A stretch of 40,179 nucleotides of DNA. Source: Alphaproteobacteria bacterium (GTDB lineage: Bacteria > Pseudomonadota > Alphaproteobacteria > Rs-D84 > SZUA-605). The stretch is from positions 1 through 40,179 of the forward strand of contig QKJL01000010.1 of NCBI GenBank assembly GCA_003250835.1, given 5' to 3'. The position numbers were made by a program, and so were the translations under genes. A model generated the notes under the pieces. The model did no database searches. It saw only the letters and a list, made by a program, of their open reading frames with translations, and had not been told where the DNA came from. This document shows, piece by piece, positions 31,701 through 40,179 of this stretch; position 1 is the first letter of the stretch; each line of letters starts with the position of its first letter.

Positions 31701-34583
31701 TTATAATCCGCCGAATAAATCGTCTTCATCTTTTTTAGATTCTGGTTCAGCTTCTTCTGAAACTTCTTCCGTTACCTCTTCCACAGTTGGTTCAACTGCC
31801 ACTTCTTCTGTTTCCACAGTTTCAGTTGTTGCTTCACCTTCTGTTGTTGGTGTTTCAATTGGATTTCCATTTTCATCCAATGGACGATTATCTTGTTCTG
31901 CATCCTCGTCTTCTTTATCAACTACGGCTACTGACACTACTTTTTCATCTTTATCAACTTTAAAGAGTGTTACACCCATTGTTGTACGACCAGCGACACG
32001 GATATTTGTGATTGGAATACGGATTAGTTTTCCTTGATCTGTTACCAACAACAATTGTTGCATATCATCGATTGGGAATGAACCCACCACCGTGTTACTT
32101 TTATCACCAAGTTTAATATTGGCAATACCAGACCCACCACGGTTTGTTACACGATATTCGTATGAAGATGTACGTTTTCCAAACCCAGTATCAGTCACAG
32201 ATAGGATAAATTGTTCTTTTCCTTCCATTTCTTTGAATTGTTCATCGGTCAATTCTACTGTTGTTTCGATTACTTCTTCTTCACCTGCATCTTCGCCTTC
32301 TACGCGACGTAGCGCTTTTGATTTTTTCAAGTATGCTGCTTTTGCTTCTGTTTCAGCCCCTACGTGATTGATTACAGACATTGAGATTACTTCATCGCCA
32401 TCAGATAATTTCACTCCACGTACCCCAACAGAATTACGTCCTGCGAAGATACGGATTGCTGTTACTGGGAAGCGGATACATTTACCATCACGTAATGTTA
32501 ACAATATATCTTGTTCTTCATCACATACATGAACGTTTACCAATTTATCGCCTTCTTCTAGTTTCATTGCGATTTTTCCGTTGGCACGTACATTTGTAAA
32601 GTCTGATAGACGGTTACGACGTACTGTTCCACGTGATGTTGCAAACATAATGAATAAATCGTTCCATGTTGCTTCATCTTCTGGTAATGGCATCATTGCT
32701 GTGATTGTTTCACCTTGTTCAAGTGGTAATACATTAATCATTGCTTTTCCAAGTGATGTCGGTGATCCCATTGGCAATTTATATGTTTTCATTTTATATG
32801 CCATTCCACGATCAGAGAAGAAGATCAATGGTGTATGTGTATTTGCTGCGAATACTGTTGTTACAAAATCATCTTCTTTTGTATTCATCGCATTACGGCC
32901 TTTACCACCACGACGTTGTGCACGGTATGTTGATAATGGTACACGTTTGATGTATCCAGTATTTGTTACTGTTACCACCATTTCTTCACGTGCGATCAAA
33001 TCTTCGATATCGTGTTCAAATTCGTTTTCAGAAATCACAGTTTTACGAGGTGTTCCGAAGTTTTCTTTTACTTCGTTTAGATCACCTTTTACAATTTCCA
33101 TGATTTTTTCGTTGCTGCCTAAGATTTCAAGATATTCTTTGATACGTTCACCAATTTCTTTGATTTCATCAGACAATTTATCTTGTTCCAATCCTGTTAA
33201 ACGGTGTAATTGTAAATCTAAGATCGCTTTTGCTTGTTGATCAGATAGTTTATACTTTCCATCAATAATTTGGCTCTTTGGATCATCCACCAATTTAATC
33301 AAGGCTTCTACACTGCTTGCATCCCAACTGCGTTCCATCAATTGATCTTTCGCAATTACAGGATCTTTCGCAGCACGAATTAATTTAATTACTTCGTCGA
33401 TATTTGCCACAGCAATTGATAATCCAACCACATTATGGGCACGATGACGTGATTTACGTAGATCGAACGCTGTACGACGGTGAATTACTTCTTTACGGAA
33501 GTTAATAAACGCAGTTAAAATTTCACGCAAATTCATTTGTTCTGGGCGGCCGCCATTAATTGCGAGCATATTTACCCCAAATGAGCTTTGCAATGGTGTA
33601 TATTTGAATAATTGTGCAAGTACTACTTCTTGTACCACGTCACGTTTCAATTCAATCACCATACGGATACCTTCACGGTCAGATTCATCGCGGAATGTTG
33701 AAATTCCTTCGATTTTTTTATCTTTTACCAATTCAGCGATCTTTTCAATCAATACTGTTTTATTTACTTGGTATGGGATTTCAGTGATTACAATTGCGTT
33801 ATGTCCGCCAATTTCTTCAAAATGCGTTTTTCCACGCATAATCACAGAACCTTTTCCAGTTGTGTAAGCACTGTGTGCCCCACGGCGACCTAAGATTTCT
33901 CCACCTGTTGGGAAATCTGGTCCAGGGATAATTTCAATCAATTCATCATCTGTAATATTTGGATTTTCCATCAATGCAACAGTTGCGTCACATACTTCAC
34001 ACAAGTTATGTGATGGGATATTTGTTGCCATACCTACAGCAATACCACCCGTTCCATTTACAAGTAATTGTGGGAATTTTACAGGAAGTACTTCTGGTTC
34101 TTTTAAACTTTCATCAAAGTTTAATCCCCATTCCACTGTATCTTTTTCTAAATCTTCAAGTAATGTTGTTGATACCTTTGCTAAACGTGCTTCTGTATAA
34201 CGCATCGCAGCCGGGCTATCTCCGTCAATTGACCCAAAGTTACCTTGTCCATCGACCAGCGGCACACGCATTGAGAAGTCTTGTGCCAAACGTACCATTG
34301 CGTGATACACAGCAGCGTCACCATGTGGATGGTACTTACCGAGCACGTCTCCAACTGTACGAGCTGATTTCTTATAAGCTTTGTTATACACGATCCCAGA
34401 TTCTTTCATCGCATATAAAATACGACGATGCACTGGTTTTAATCCGTCACGCACATCTGGCAACGCACGTGATACAATCACTGACATTGCGTATTCAAGA
34501 TACGCGTCTTGCATTTCTTTGGTAATTGCAACGCTTTCGATAGCGTCATTAGCGATAATATTATTTTCTGTTACATCAGACAC
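31701..34583 (-). CDS. gyrA: DNA gyrase subunit A
   Basis: 960 residues. The breakage-reunion domain has the active tyrosine Y129 in [10 protein letters not shown]. The GyrA box [11 protein letters not shown] distinguishes it from ParC. The C-terminal beta-pinwheel is followed by an acidic tail. With GyrB it supercoils DNA. The start is GTG with AGGGGA upstream. In the quinolone-binding region the residues matching E. coli S83 and D87 are A90 and H94. Alanine at the first is common in alphaproteobacteria; histidine at the second is unusual and should weaken quinolone binding. Confidence 0.97.
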   Translation of the reverse strand: MSDVTENNIIANDAIESVAITKEMQDAYLEYAMSVIVSRALPDVRDGLKPVHRRILYAMKESGIVYNKAYKKSARTVGDVLGKYHPHGDAAVYHAMVRLAQDFSMRVPLVDGQGNFGSIDGDSPAAMRYTEARLAKVSTTLLEDLEKDTVEWGLNFDESLKEPEVLPVKFPQLLVNGTGGIAVGMATNIPSHNLCEVCDATVALMENPNITDDELIEIIPGPDFPTGGEILGRRGAHSAYTTGKGSVIMRGKTHFEEIGGHNAIVITEIPYQVNKTVLIEKIAELVKDKKIEGISTFRDESDREGIRMVIELKRDVVQEVVLAQLFKYTPLQSSFGVNMLAINGGRPEQMNLREILTAFINFRKEVIHRRTAFDLRKSRHRAHNVVGLSIAVANIDEVIKLIRAAKDPVIAKDQLMERSWDASSVEALIKLVDDPKSQIIDGKYKLSDQQAKAILDLQLHRLTGLEQDKLSDEIKEIGERIKEYLEILGSNEKIMEIVKGDLNEVKENFGTPRKTVISENEFEHDIEDLIAREEMVVTVTNTGYIKRVPLSTYRAQRRGGKGRNAMNTKEDDFVTTVFAANTHTPLIFFSDRGMAYKMKTYKLPMGSPTSLGKAMINVLPLEQGETITAMMPLPEDEATWNDLFIMFATSRGTVRRNRLSDFTNVRANGKIAMKLEEGDKLVNVHVCDEEQDILLTLRDGKCIRFPVTAIRIFAGRNSVGVRGVKLSDGDEVISMSVINHVGAETEAKAAYLKKSKALRRVEGEDAGEEEVIETTVELTDEQFKEMEGKEQFILSVTDTGFGKRTSSYEYRVTNRGGSGIANIKLGDKSNTVVGSFPIDDMQQLLLVTDQGKLIRIPITNIRVAGRTTMGVTLFKVDKDEKVVSVAVVDKEDEDAEQDNRPLDENGNPIETPTTEGEATTETVETEEVAVEPTVEEVTEEVSEEAEPESKKDEDDLFGGL

Positions 34584-34638
34584 AGCTATTTTCCCCTTTC
34601 TTTTCCCCGCTGAAACACGGGCTTTCTTTCACCATATC

Positions 34639-34667
34639 AGCATAGCAATTAGGGGAGTAAAACTCAA
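34639..34667 (-). promoter_or_regulatory. Promoter of gyrA
   Basis: Minus-strand TTGAGT and TATGCT with a 17-base spacer, about 55 bases before the GTG. Confidence 0.65.
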
Positions 34668-34700
34668 CAAAAAAAGGGGGAAAATTAAATAAAATTACAT

Positions 34701-35744
34701 CTAATTAGACCCCACCTCTATTAATATACAATTTAACTCTTTTTCAACACCTTGCGCATTTAAAAACTTTAAGAAAGGATTAGATTTTTGACGGTATTTA
34801 ATGGTTGATAATATTGGACAGTTATAACAGTTAGCACAATTGATACATTTTTGCGAATCAAACGCATATTTTTTACCATTAAATTCCTGAATAAATTCAT
34901 TTTTTTCTGTGATAATTTTTCCGTTATTGATATGATCTTTTTCAACTTTTACCTTCATTTTATCGAGCGTTTTGCTGAAATTATAGATTTTTGCATTATC
35001 AATATCATCGGTCATCATAATCCAATTATTACTATCCGCTCTGATCCCTTTTGATAAACAGATTTCATCTGGCATATTTCTGACACGGATTAGCGTTGGA
35101 TTTATTTTTTCTTTTTGAATCAGTAAGTCTTCCTTTCTCATCCAAATTTCTTCAATCACATTTAAAATGTTATATAATTTTATTGGGTATGAAGATGCTT
35201 TATCTGTCTTATTTAATTTTCCAGAAATAAGTAATACAGGTTCTTCCCCCGATCCATTTCCAATAATTTTTAGATTTTCCAGTTGCCCCCCTGTTAATTT
35301 CCATCGATCATCTGCTGTTTTTCGACCTTTTGATAATTTCCATTCATTCGGAAGCCCCTCGATTTCAACCTCTCCTTCTTTTTTTATTTCAGGAATATCA
35401 ATATTGAGGTCATATTCATTTTCTTTAAATGGGATTGGAATATATTCTGTATTGATAAATGGTCCCCAATCAATCTTATCCTGGTTGATATAGATATTTG
35501 CACAGTAATCTTGATAATCTTCCGTTTGTACAATGATTATGAACTGTGTTGCCACTTCATTGACTTCTATTTTAATTCCATTTTTGTATTGAGTTGTCAC
35601 TTCGAATAAGCCTTCGGCTGTTTCAGGTATACTGGGAATTTGAATTTTTGTTTCCCTCGATCGCAAGAGATAAACTTTTAAATTTTTGTTTCTTTCCGTG
35701 AGATATGTTGGAATATCAATATAAAGTGTATAATTCGACATCAT
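34701..35744 (-). CDS. Unknown protein with two adhesin-like repeats and a four-cysteine motif
   Basis: 347 residues, no signal peptide or membrane helix. Two copies of a 30-residue unit are visible: LPNEWKLSKGRKTADDRWKL and MPDEICLSKGIRADSNNWIM, each followed by a leucine- or isoleucine-rich strand. This LSxG...W.Lt pattern is known from repeats of large bacterial adhesins. Near the end is CINCANCYNCP, four cysteines spaced two apart, fit to bind zinc or an iron-sulfur cluster. AAGGAT precedes the ATG. It has its own strong promoter. Function not known; the mix of adhesin-like repeats with a reduced cytoplasmic cysteine motif is odd. Confidence 0.7.
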   Translation of the reverse strand: MMSNYTLYIDIPTYLTERNKNLKVYLLRSRETKIQIPSIPETAEGLFEVTTQYKNGIKIEVNEVATQFIIIVQTEDYQDYCANIYINQDKIDWGPFINTEYIPIPFKENEYDLNIDIPEIKKEGEVEIEGLPNEWKLSKGRKTADDRWKLTGGQLENLKIIGNGSGEEPVLLISGKLNKTDKASSYPIKLYNILNVIEEIWMRKEDLLIQKEKINPTLIRVRNMPDEICLSKGIRADSNNWIMMTDDIDNAKIYNFSKTLDKMKVKVEKDHINNGKIITEKNEFIQEFNGKKYAFDSQKCINCANCYNCPILSTIKYRQKSNPFLKFLNAQGVEKELNCILIEVGSN

Positions 35745-35761
35745 GCATCCTTTTTTACGTT

Positions 35762-35790
35762 ATTATAGATGCATTTCTCTTTTTGATCAA
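35762..35790 (-). promoter_or_regulatory. Promoter of the four-cysteine protein gene
   Basis: Minus-strand TTGATC and a perfect TATAAT with a 17-base spacer, about 18 bases before the ATG. Confidence 0.75.
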
Positions 35791-35820
35791 CTTATAATTA
35801 CAAATTAATATATTTTACAA

Positions 35821-36249
35821 CTATTGCGTGTAATCATTTTTAATTGTTGCAATATGAGTACCGTTTTCAATACTAAGGTGTATTTCAATGCGTTTTTTCG
35901 GTAAATAGTCCATTGCTATTTCAGGCCATTCAATTAATGTGATTTCATTTTGTGTATATTCTTCAAAATCAATTTCAGTTAATTCATCTGGATCAGATAG
36001 ACGATATAAATCAAAATGAGCAATTTCACCTTTTGCTGTTTCATATGTTTGAACAATTGTGAATGTTGGACTTGGTACGATTGTGTCTTCGCCAACCAAT
36101 GATTGGATAAAGGCACGGGCAAATGTTGTTTTTCCCGTACCTAAGTTTCCAAATAATGCGATACATGTTGGTGCGGAAACATCTTTTGCAATTTCATGCG
36201 CCAGCGCAATTGTATCTTTTTCTGATGGTAATTTAATTACTTTATCCAT
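35821..36249 (-). CDS. tsaE: tRNA threonylcarbamoyladenosine biosynthesis ATPase TsaE
   Basis: 142 residues, usual length about 150. Walker A LFGNLGTGKTTFAR, VPSPTFTIVQ and HFDLYRL are the family signatures. With TsaB and TsaD it makes the t6A37 modification of ANN-decoding tRNAs. It is the last gene of lolA-trpS-tsaE, three bases after trpS. No terminator is obvious after it. Confidence 0.95.
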   Translation of the reverse strand: MDKVIKLPSEKDTIALAHEIAKDVSAPTCIALFGNLGTGKTTFARAFIQSLVGEDTIVPSPTFTIVQTYETAKGEIAHFDLYRLSDPDELTEIDFEEYTQNEITLIEWPEIAMDYLPKKRIEIHLSIENGTHIATIKNDYTQ

Positions 36250-36252
36250 CGA

Positions 36253-37263
36253 TTATCCTTTACGTGGAATAAACCCAACGGCATCATATACTTCCGCCAA
36301 TTTGACTTTTGCAATGCTTTCAGCTTTCTTTGCCCCACGTTCCAAGATATCATCCAAGTATGCTGGATCTGCTAGCAATTCTTTTACCTTTTCTCCGATT
36401 GGTGCGATTTTTGCCACAACCACTTCCGCCAATGCAGGTTTAAACGTTCCAAAATTTGCGCCAGCGTATTTATCCAATACATCTTGCATAGAGATATCTG
36501 CACATGAAGCGTAGATTTGTACTAAGTTCTTTACTTCTGGACGATCTTTTAAATCTTCCAATTTTGCTGGCATTGGTTCACTATCTGTTTTTGCCTTTTT
36601 AATCTTTTGTGTAATTGAGTCTGCATCATCTAATAAATTGATACGTGTTGCATCCACAGGATCTGATTTAGACATTTTCTTTGTTCCATCACGTAATGAC
36701 ATAATACGTGCACCTTCTTTACGTAATACTGGCGCTGGAATTGTAAAGATATCCGATGCATAATCATGATTAAATTTTTGAGCAATATCACGTGCCAATT
36801 CTACGTGTTGTTTTTGATCATCCCCTACTGGTACATGTGTTGTATCATACAATAAGATATCCGCAGCCATTAATGATGGGTATGCATATAATCCAAGTGA
36901 TACGTTTTCTTTATTCTTTCCAGCTTTATCCTTGAATTGTGTCATACGATTCATCCATCCGATACGTGCTGTACAGTTTAAGATCCATGCTAATTCTGCA
37001 TGTGCTGGTACATGGCTTTGAATAAAGAGAGTTGCTTTTTCTGGATCAATTCCACATGCAATATAAATTGCTGCAATTTCTCGTGATTTTTGACGTAATT
37101 CTTTTGGGTCTTGAGTTACTGTAATTGCATGCATATCCACAATACAATATAGTTGTTCATCTATACTTGGGTCTTTATGCATTTCCACCCATTGTTGGAT
37201 TGCCCCAATATAATTTCCAATTGTTAAGTCTCCGCTTGGTTGAATACCTGAAAAAATTTTCAT
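36253..37263 (-). CDS. trpS: Tryptophan-tRNA ligase
   Basis: 336 residues, a normal class I TrpRS. The HIGH-type motif reads SGDLTIGNYIGA, and the KMSKS loop is GTKKMSKSDPVDATRI. GDDQKQHVELARDIA and a C-terminal helical anticodon domain complete it. It charges tRNA-Trp with tryptophan. Eleven bases separate it from lolA, with AAGGAAA before the ATG. Confidence 0.97.
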   Translation of the reverse strand: MKIFSGIQPSGDLTIGNYIGAIQQWVEMHKDPSIDEQLYCIVDMHAITVTQDPKELRQKSREIAAIYIACGIDPEKATLFIQSHVPAHAELAWILNCTARIGWMNRMTQFKDKAGKNKENVSLGLYAYPSLMAADILLYDTTHVPVGDDQKQHVELARDIAQKFNHDYASDIFTIPAPVLRKEGARIMSLRDGTKKMSKSDPVDATRINLLDDADSITQKIKKAKTDSEPMPAKLEDLKDRPEVKNLVQIYASCADISMQDVLDKYAGANFGTFKPALAEVVVAKIAPIGEKVKELLADPAYLDDILERGAKKAESIAKVKLAEVYDAVGFIPRKG

Positions 37264-37274
37264 TTTCTTTTCCT

Positions 37275-37895
37275 TTAGTAAAATCCGTTTGTATCTTTTA
37301 CGCCGTCTGTTGTATAGACTTTGTGGCGTTTAATTTTGAAAAAGTCACTTCCTTTTGCACTTGTTGTTTCTACATTTTCAAGTGTAATACGTGTGACGAG
37401 GCCTGATGCGTCTTTTACTTGCCAACCACGTAGTTCAAATGGCGCTTCTTTGAAGTACATTTTCAAGCTGCCGATCCCAGGGTCGCCCGCCATTGTCACA
37501 GTCACCTCCACATAGTTATTTTTCTTTTTAGTGCTGAGAACTTTAATATCACGTCCATCCAAACGAATGTTTGAGCGGAATAGAATACCTGCTGGAATTG
37601 CATCAAGGGAAATATGTGTTAATTGATCCAAGTTCTTATCATGATAGATCAAGTTTTTTCCGTCTGATACAACTTCCATCGGAGAATTATATACTAATTT
37701 TAATTTACCTGGACGTGAGAGCCAGAATGTCCCACTGTCATGTGATCCGTTTGATGAGCTTTGAATAAACTTTCCAGTTAGGTTTTGAACCTTATTTAAA
37801 TAGCTTTCAGTTTTTTGAACATACTTTTGATCAATATCTGATGCATATGATGCCATTGATGATAACAAAGTGATTAAAAAAATTATGCGTTTCAT
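37275..37895 (-). CDS. lolA: Outer-membrane lipoprotein carrier protein LolA
   Basis: 206 residues with a Sec signal peptide (cleavage after SYAS). The motifs GKFIQSSSNGSHDSGTFWLS and RPGKLKLVYNSPMEVVSDGK are those of LolA. It carries lipoproteins through the periplasm from LolCDE to the outer membrane. AGAGGAAA lies before the ATG. It is the first gene of the operon with trpS and tsaE. Confidence 0.93.
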   Translation of the reverse strand: MKRIIFLITLLSSMASYASDIDQKYVQKTESYLNKVQNLTGKFIQSSSNGSHDSGTFWLSRPGKLKLVYNSPMEVVSDGKNLIYHDKNLDQLTHISLDAIPAGILFRSNIRLDGRDIKVLSTKKKNNYVEVTVTMAGDPGIGSLKMYFKEAPFELRGWQVKDASGLVTRITLENVETTSAKGSDFFKIKRHKVYTTDGVKDTNGFY

Positions 37896-37924
37896 TCAAT
37901 TTCCTCTTTGATTTATATCATTCA

Positions 37925-37953
37925 TTTATACGACACAGCCCCCAACAAAGCAA
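37925..37953 (-). promoter_or_regulatory. Promoter of lolA-trpS-tsaE
   Basis: Minus-strand TTGCTT and TATAAA with a 17-base spacer. Confidence 0.6.
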
Positions 37954-37978
37954 GAGTCTTTTGATTTTTTACCTAAGT

Positions 37979-38007
37979 TTCGCATTTTATTTTATTTGTG
38001 CTATACT
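37979..38007 (+). promoter_or_regulatory. Promoter of sodB
   Basis: A good -10, TATACT, with a weak -35, TTCGCA, 17 bases away. AGGAG follows before the ATG. Confidence 0.5.
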
Positions 38008-38044
38008 TCGTTTATTAAAACACTTAAACAAATAGGAGAAATCT

Positions 38045-38653
38045 ATGATTGAAAAACCTCATTTACCTTTTAATTCCAATGATCTTATGCCATTTATTTC
38101 AGAAGAAACGATTGATTTCCATTATGGTAAGCATCATTTAGGGTATTATAATAAATTAATTGGCATGCTTAAAGATCGTCCAGACCTGGCAAATATGAAC
38201 CTTATTGATTTGATCCGTCATTCACATGGACGCGACGATATGGTTGGGATTTTCAATAATGCTGCTCAGATTTACAATCACAGCCTCTTTTGGGATTCTC
38301 TTTCTGTTAGTCCTCAGAAATGTTGCTCTACTGCGGCTAAATTAATTCAAGACAGCTTTGGTGATTTAGATCACTTTAAAAAAGAATTTAGTTCTGCTGC
38401 CGCTGGGTTATTTGGATCTGGGTGGGTTTGGCTTGTAAAAAATTCTGCTGGTAAACTTGAGATTATTACAACGCAAAATGCGAAAACACCAATTACCAAT
38501 CCTACTCTTACTCCACTTCTTGTTTTAGATGTATGGGAACATGCTTATTACATTGATCATCGTAACAATCGTCCTCAATTTATTGAAGACTTTGTCGATC
38601 ATATGATTAACTGGGATAATGTTTGCAAAATTCTTGGTAAAGTCTGTCATTAA
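38045..38653 (+). CDS. sodB: Iron superoxide dismutase
   Basis: 202 residues. It turns superoxide into oxygen and hydrogen peroxide. The metal ligands are visible: H in DFHYGKHH, H in IYNHSLFW, and D and H in DVWEHAYYIDHRNN. The iron-type glutamine lies in NNAAQIYNH, and AAGLFGSGWVWLV is the family core. No signal peptide, so it is cytoplasmic. Monocistronic with its own terminator. Confidence 0.95.
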   Translation: MIEKPHLPFNSNDLMPFISEETIDFHYGKHHLGYYNKLIGMLKDRPDLANMNLIDLIRHSHGRDDMVGIFNNAAQIYNHSLFWDSLSVSPQKCCSTAAKLIQDSFGDLDHFKKEFSSAAAGLFGSGWVWLVKNSAGKLEIITTQNAKTPITNPTLTPLLVLDVWEHAYYIDHRNNRPQFIEDFVDHMINWDNVCKILGKVCH

Positions 38654-38682
38654 AAAAAATCCCCCGATTGGGGGATCTTTTT
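38652..38682. terminator. Bidirectional terminator between convergent genes
   Basis: ATCCCCC-GATT-GGGGGAT flanked by eight A and six T, between sodB and the minus-strand gene ending at 38682. Confidence 0.9.
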
Positions 38683-40179
38683 TATTCATATGGTCTTAAA
38701 GTATTCGTCGCCAGGTTCCCTCCTGTATTTGTTGACATTACTGTACTATTCTTTTTTTTTACTTTAATATACACTTTTCCATTTGCTTTTGCATGACGTG
38801 ATACTTCTGCATCTGGTGATGTAATTTGACTTGTTACCAAATCTGCTACAGCTGAATTAGAAACCTTAAATTCTTTTTCCTTTCCAGCTTTTTCTTTTGC
38901 AATGAATTTATTGATTTTTGGTACAACTTTTTCAGCTTCTTTTTTATTTTTTTCAACCAGAGTTGTTTGGGTATTCGTTTTTTCTTCAATTACACTTTCA
39001 AGCTTTTCTTTATACTCTACAATCGGAGCCAAATTATATGCACCAAACTTTTGTGTAAATCGTGTTTGCACCCCCTCTAAATCTGTAACTGAAGAACTTT
39101 GTAAGATCGGATTAACTAAACGCCATTGTTCGAAATTTCGAATCACACGTGCATCAATTGTACTTTGATCAATTTTTATCAAAATTCCCTTTTGATTATT
39201 TTGAGTTGTTACCACTCCTTCTACTCCTACTGGAATATGATCAGCCATTATATTTGCCAAAATCACATCATCTGTAATTGGAAAAAACTTTTCCAACTGT
39301 CCATTTGGTGAACTAACAAATGCTAAGATCTCTCTTGCTTTTGCATCAATTCTATCTGCATAAGCTTGATTTGCTCCACTTGTTATTAACTGTAAACCAA
39401 CTTCTTTATCACCACGAATTAACAATTTTGTTTTTCCTGAAGTAAGGTGGTACCCTTCATTTCTCCATTTAGCAACTACTTGATCACGCACCTCTTTTGA
39501 TGATGCTTCGAAATACTTTTCTTTCACATCTGTTACACTTAAATTATCTTCAATAAACTTCTTCAAATCTGCATAAATTTTATCAATTTCTTGTTTACTC
39601 TCTTCCAAAACTTTTTGTTTTTTTACTCCAATTGCTTTATCTAATTCCTTTTCATAATCTTGAGCAGCTTTGATAGATAAAAATGGTGTTAAACGAGTTT
39701 TAATTACTTCTAAATCAGCTACTGATGTATTTGCATTAAATTTGTTTTCTACCTTTTTCAACCACGCAGTATATTCATCATTTAACTTTTTTGTTTCTTC
39801 TACTGTTTTCTTTTCAGCAATTTCTTTTTCTTTATTTACAATTGCCTCATCAATTTTTTTACCCAATTCTTCTGCTTCTGGTAATGAGGCAAACTTACTA
39901 AAATCATCCTTAATAGCATTTAATTCATCCAGCGATTTTCCCGATAAATTTGGCTTTGGCCAATCAATATAAGCTTTTTGTAAATTCTTTAATTTTAATG
40001 CATCAATTTCAGTATTTAAGTCAGTTAGAGATTTTTCTTCTGCAACTGTCTTTTTCTTTTTATTCATCGCAAGACCAAAAGTTGTTGCCGTTGCAGCGGT
40101 TCCAACTGCCGTTGTTCCGATAAAGACATTACGATTTTTTTTGAATTTTTGATAATCAGCTTGCAAGCTCTGTTGCTTT
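38682..40179 (-). CDS. Repetitive coiled-coil membrane protein (5' partial)
   Basis: The frame is open to the window edge, so the N-terminus is missing. About 499 residues are visible: a coiled-coil stretch, one membrane helix (VFIGTTAVGTAATATTFGLA), then a long Lys/Glu-rich helical region. At least three copies of a 60-70-residue module are visible, with the shared line SVADLEVIKTRLTPF, SVTDLEGVQTRFTQKF and a more diverged KSLDELNAIKDDFSKF, each followed by YEKELDKAI or YKEKLESVI. A globular segment (about 215-330, LLIRGDKEVGLQLITSG) interrupts the modules. No family recognised. The modules probably form helical bundles in the periplasm or at the surface. Confidence 0.75.
   Translation of the reverse strand, partial: KQQSLQADYQKFKKNRNVFIGTTAVGTAATATTFGLAMNKKKKTVAEEKSLTDLNTEIDALKLKNLQKAYIDWPKPNLSGKSLDELNAIKDDFSKFASLPEAEELGKKIDEAIVNKEKEIAEKKTVEETKKLNDEYTAWLKKVENKFNANTSVADLEVIKTRLTPFLSIKAAQDYEKELDKAIGVKKQKVLEESKQEIDKIYADLKKFIEDNLSVTDVKEKYFEASSKEVRDQVVAKWRNEGYHLTSGKTKLLIRGDKEVGLQLITSGANQAYADRIDAKAREILAFVSSPNGQLEKFFPITDDVILANIMADHIPVGVEGVVTTQNNQKGILIKIDQSTIDARVIRNFEQWRLVNPILQSSSVTDLEGVQTRFTQKFGAYNLAPIVEYKEKLESVIEEKTNTQTTLVEKNKKEAEKVVPKINKFIAKEKAGKEKEFKVSNSAVADLVTSQITSPDAEVSRHAKANGKVYIKVKKKNSTVMSTNTGGNLATNTLRPYE

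Noticed and set aside
34690-34701. Terminator between the four-cysteine gene and gyrA using GGGG and CCCCC before seven T
   Set aside because: The loop would be about 30 bases with a four-pair stem, too weak to list as a feature.
1-40179. CRISPR array
   Set aside because: No regularly spaced direct repeats were seen on reading through the window.

Overview
The window is A+T-rich and reads as the chromosome of an uncultured, probably host- or gut-associated alphaproteobacterium. The evidence is an AddA-type repair nuclease rather than RecB, an alphaproteobacterial-style GyrA, a lone GRxxxE-type prepilin, an iron superoxide dismutase and small anti-Shine-Dalgarno RNAs like the alphaproteobacterial 'cuckoo' sRNAs. 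The lineage is inferred from gene content only. No stretch longer than 300 bases lacks a gene. The two longest gene-free stretches are 17219-17486, which holds an sRNA, and 27329-27544, which holds two divergent promoters.

Layout. 1-2814 (+): the end of addA and a bifunctional (p)ppGpp synthetase/hydrolase. 2811-4614 (-): a Bbp19-like phage protein and a T7-type portal. 4716-8059 (-): an ftsZ operon that continues into a signal-peptide/two-TM/lysozyme fusion and a small secreted protein. 8214-9439 (+): tRNA-Phe and a TPR protein. 9469-11094 (-): three tiny membrane proteins, an sRNA and a membrane-anchored repeat protein. 11228-16282 (-): alpha/beta hydrolase-ruvB, prepilin-amiC and an ABC-F ATPase. 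16349-25967 (-): a T7-like virion gene cluster. Read in transcription order it holds a one-TM coiled-coil protein, a SleB-type hydrolase, a holin-like protein, scaffold, capsid, a small head protein, endolysin, tail tubular A, tail tubular B, an internal protein, tail fibre and a terminase split into ATPase and nuclease proteins. 26139-27328 (-): two outer-membrane barrel paralogs, one broken by an 11-bp duplication. 27545-31667 (+): PBP1A, a HAD hydrolase and a possible RelA/SpoT-fold protein. 31701-37895 (-): gyrA, a cysteine-motif protein and lolA-trpS-tsaE. 38045-38653 (+): sodB. 38682-40179 (-): a partial repetitive coiled-coil membrane protein.

The most interesting content is the phage-derived set. 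Its gene order follows T7 genes 9-10-11-12-17-19, but the portal (T7 gene 8) sits 12 kb away behind housekeeping genes. I see no integrase, repressor, replication gene or small terminase here. All virion genes except the terminase look intact and carry strong ribosome-binding sites. This fits a domesticated particle, possibly a podovirus-derived gene transfer agent, though a decaying and rearranged prophage remains possible. Within the terminase, at the border of the ATPase and nuclease domains, lies a promoter-driven sRNA whose loop repeats the anti-Shine-Dalgarno sequence. A second RNA of the same design lies at 10339-10479.
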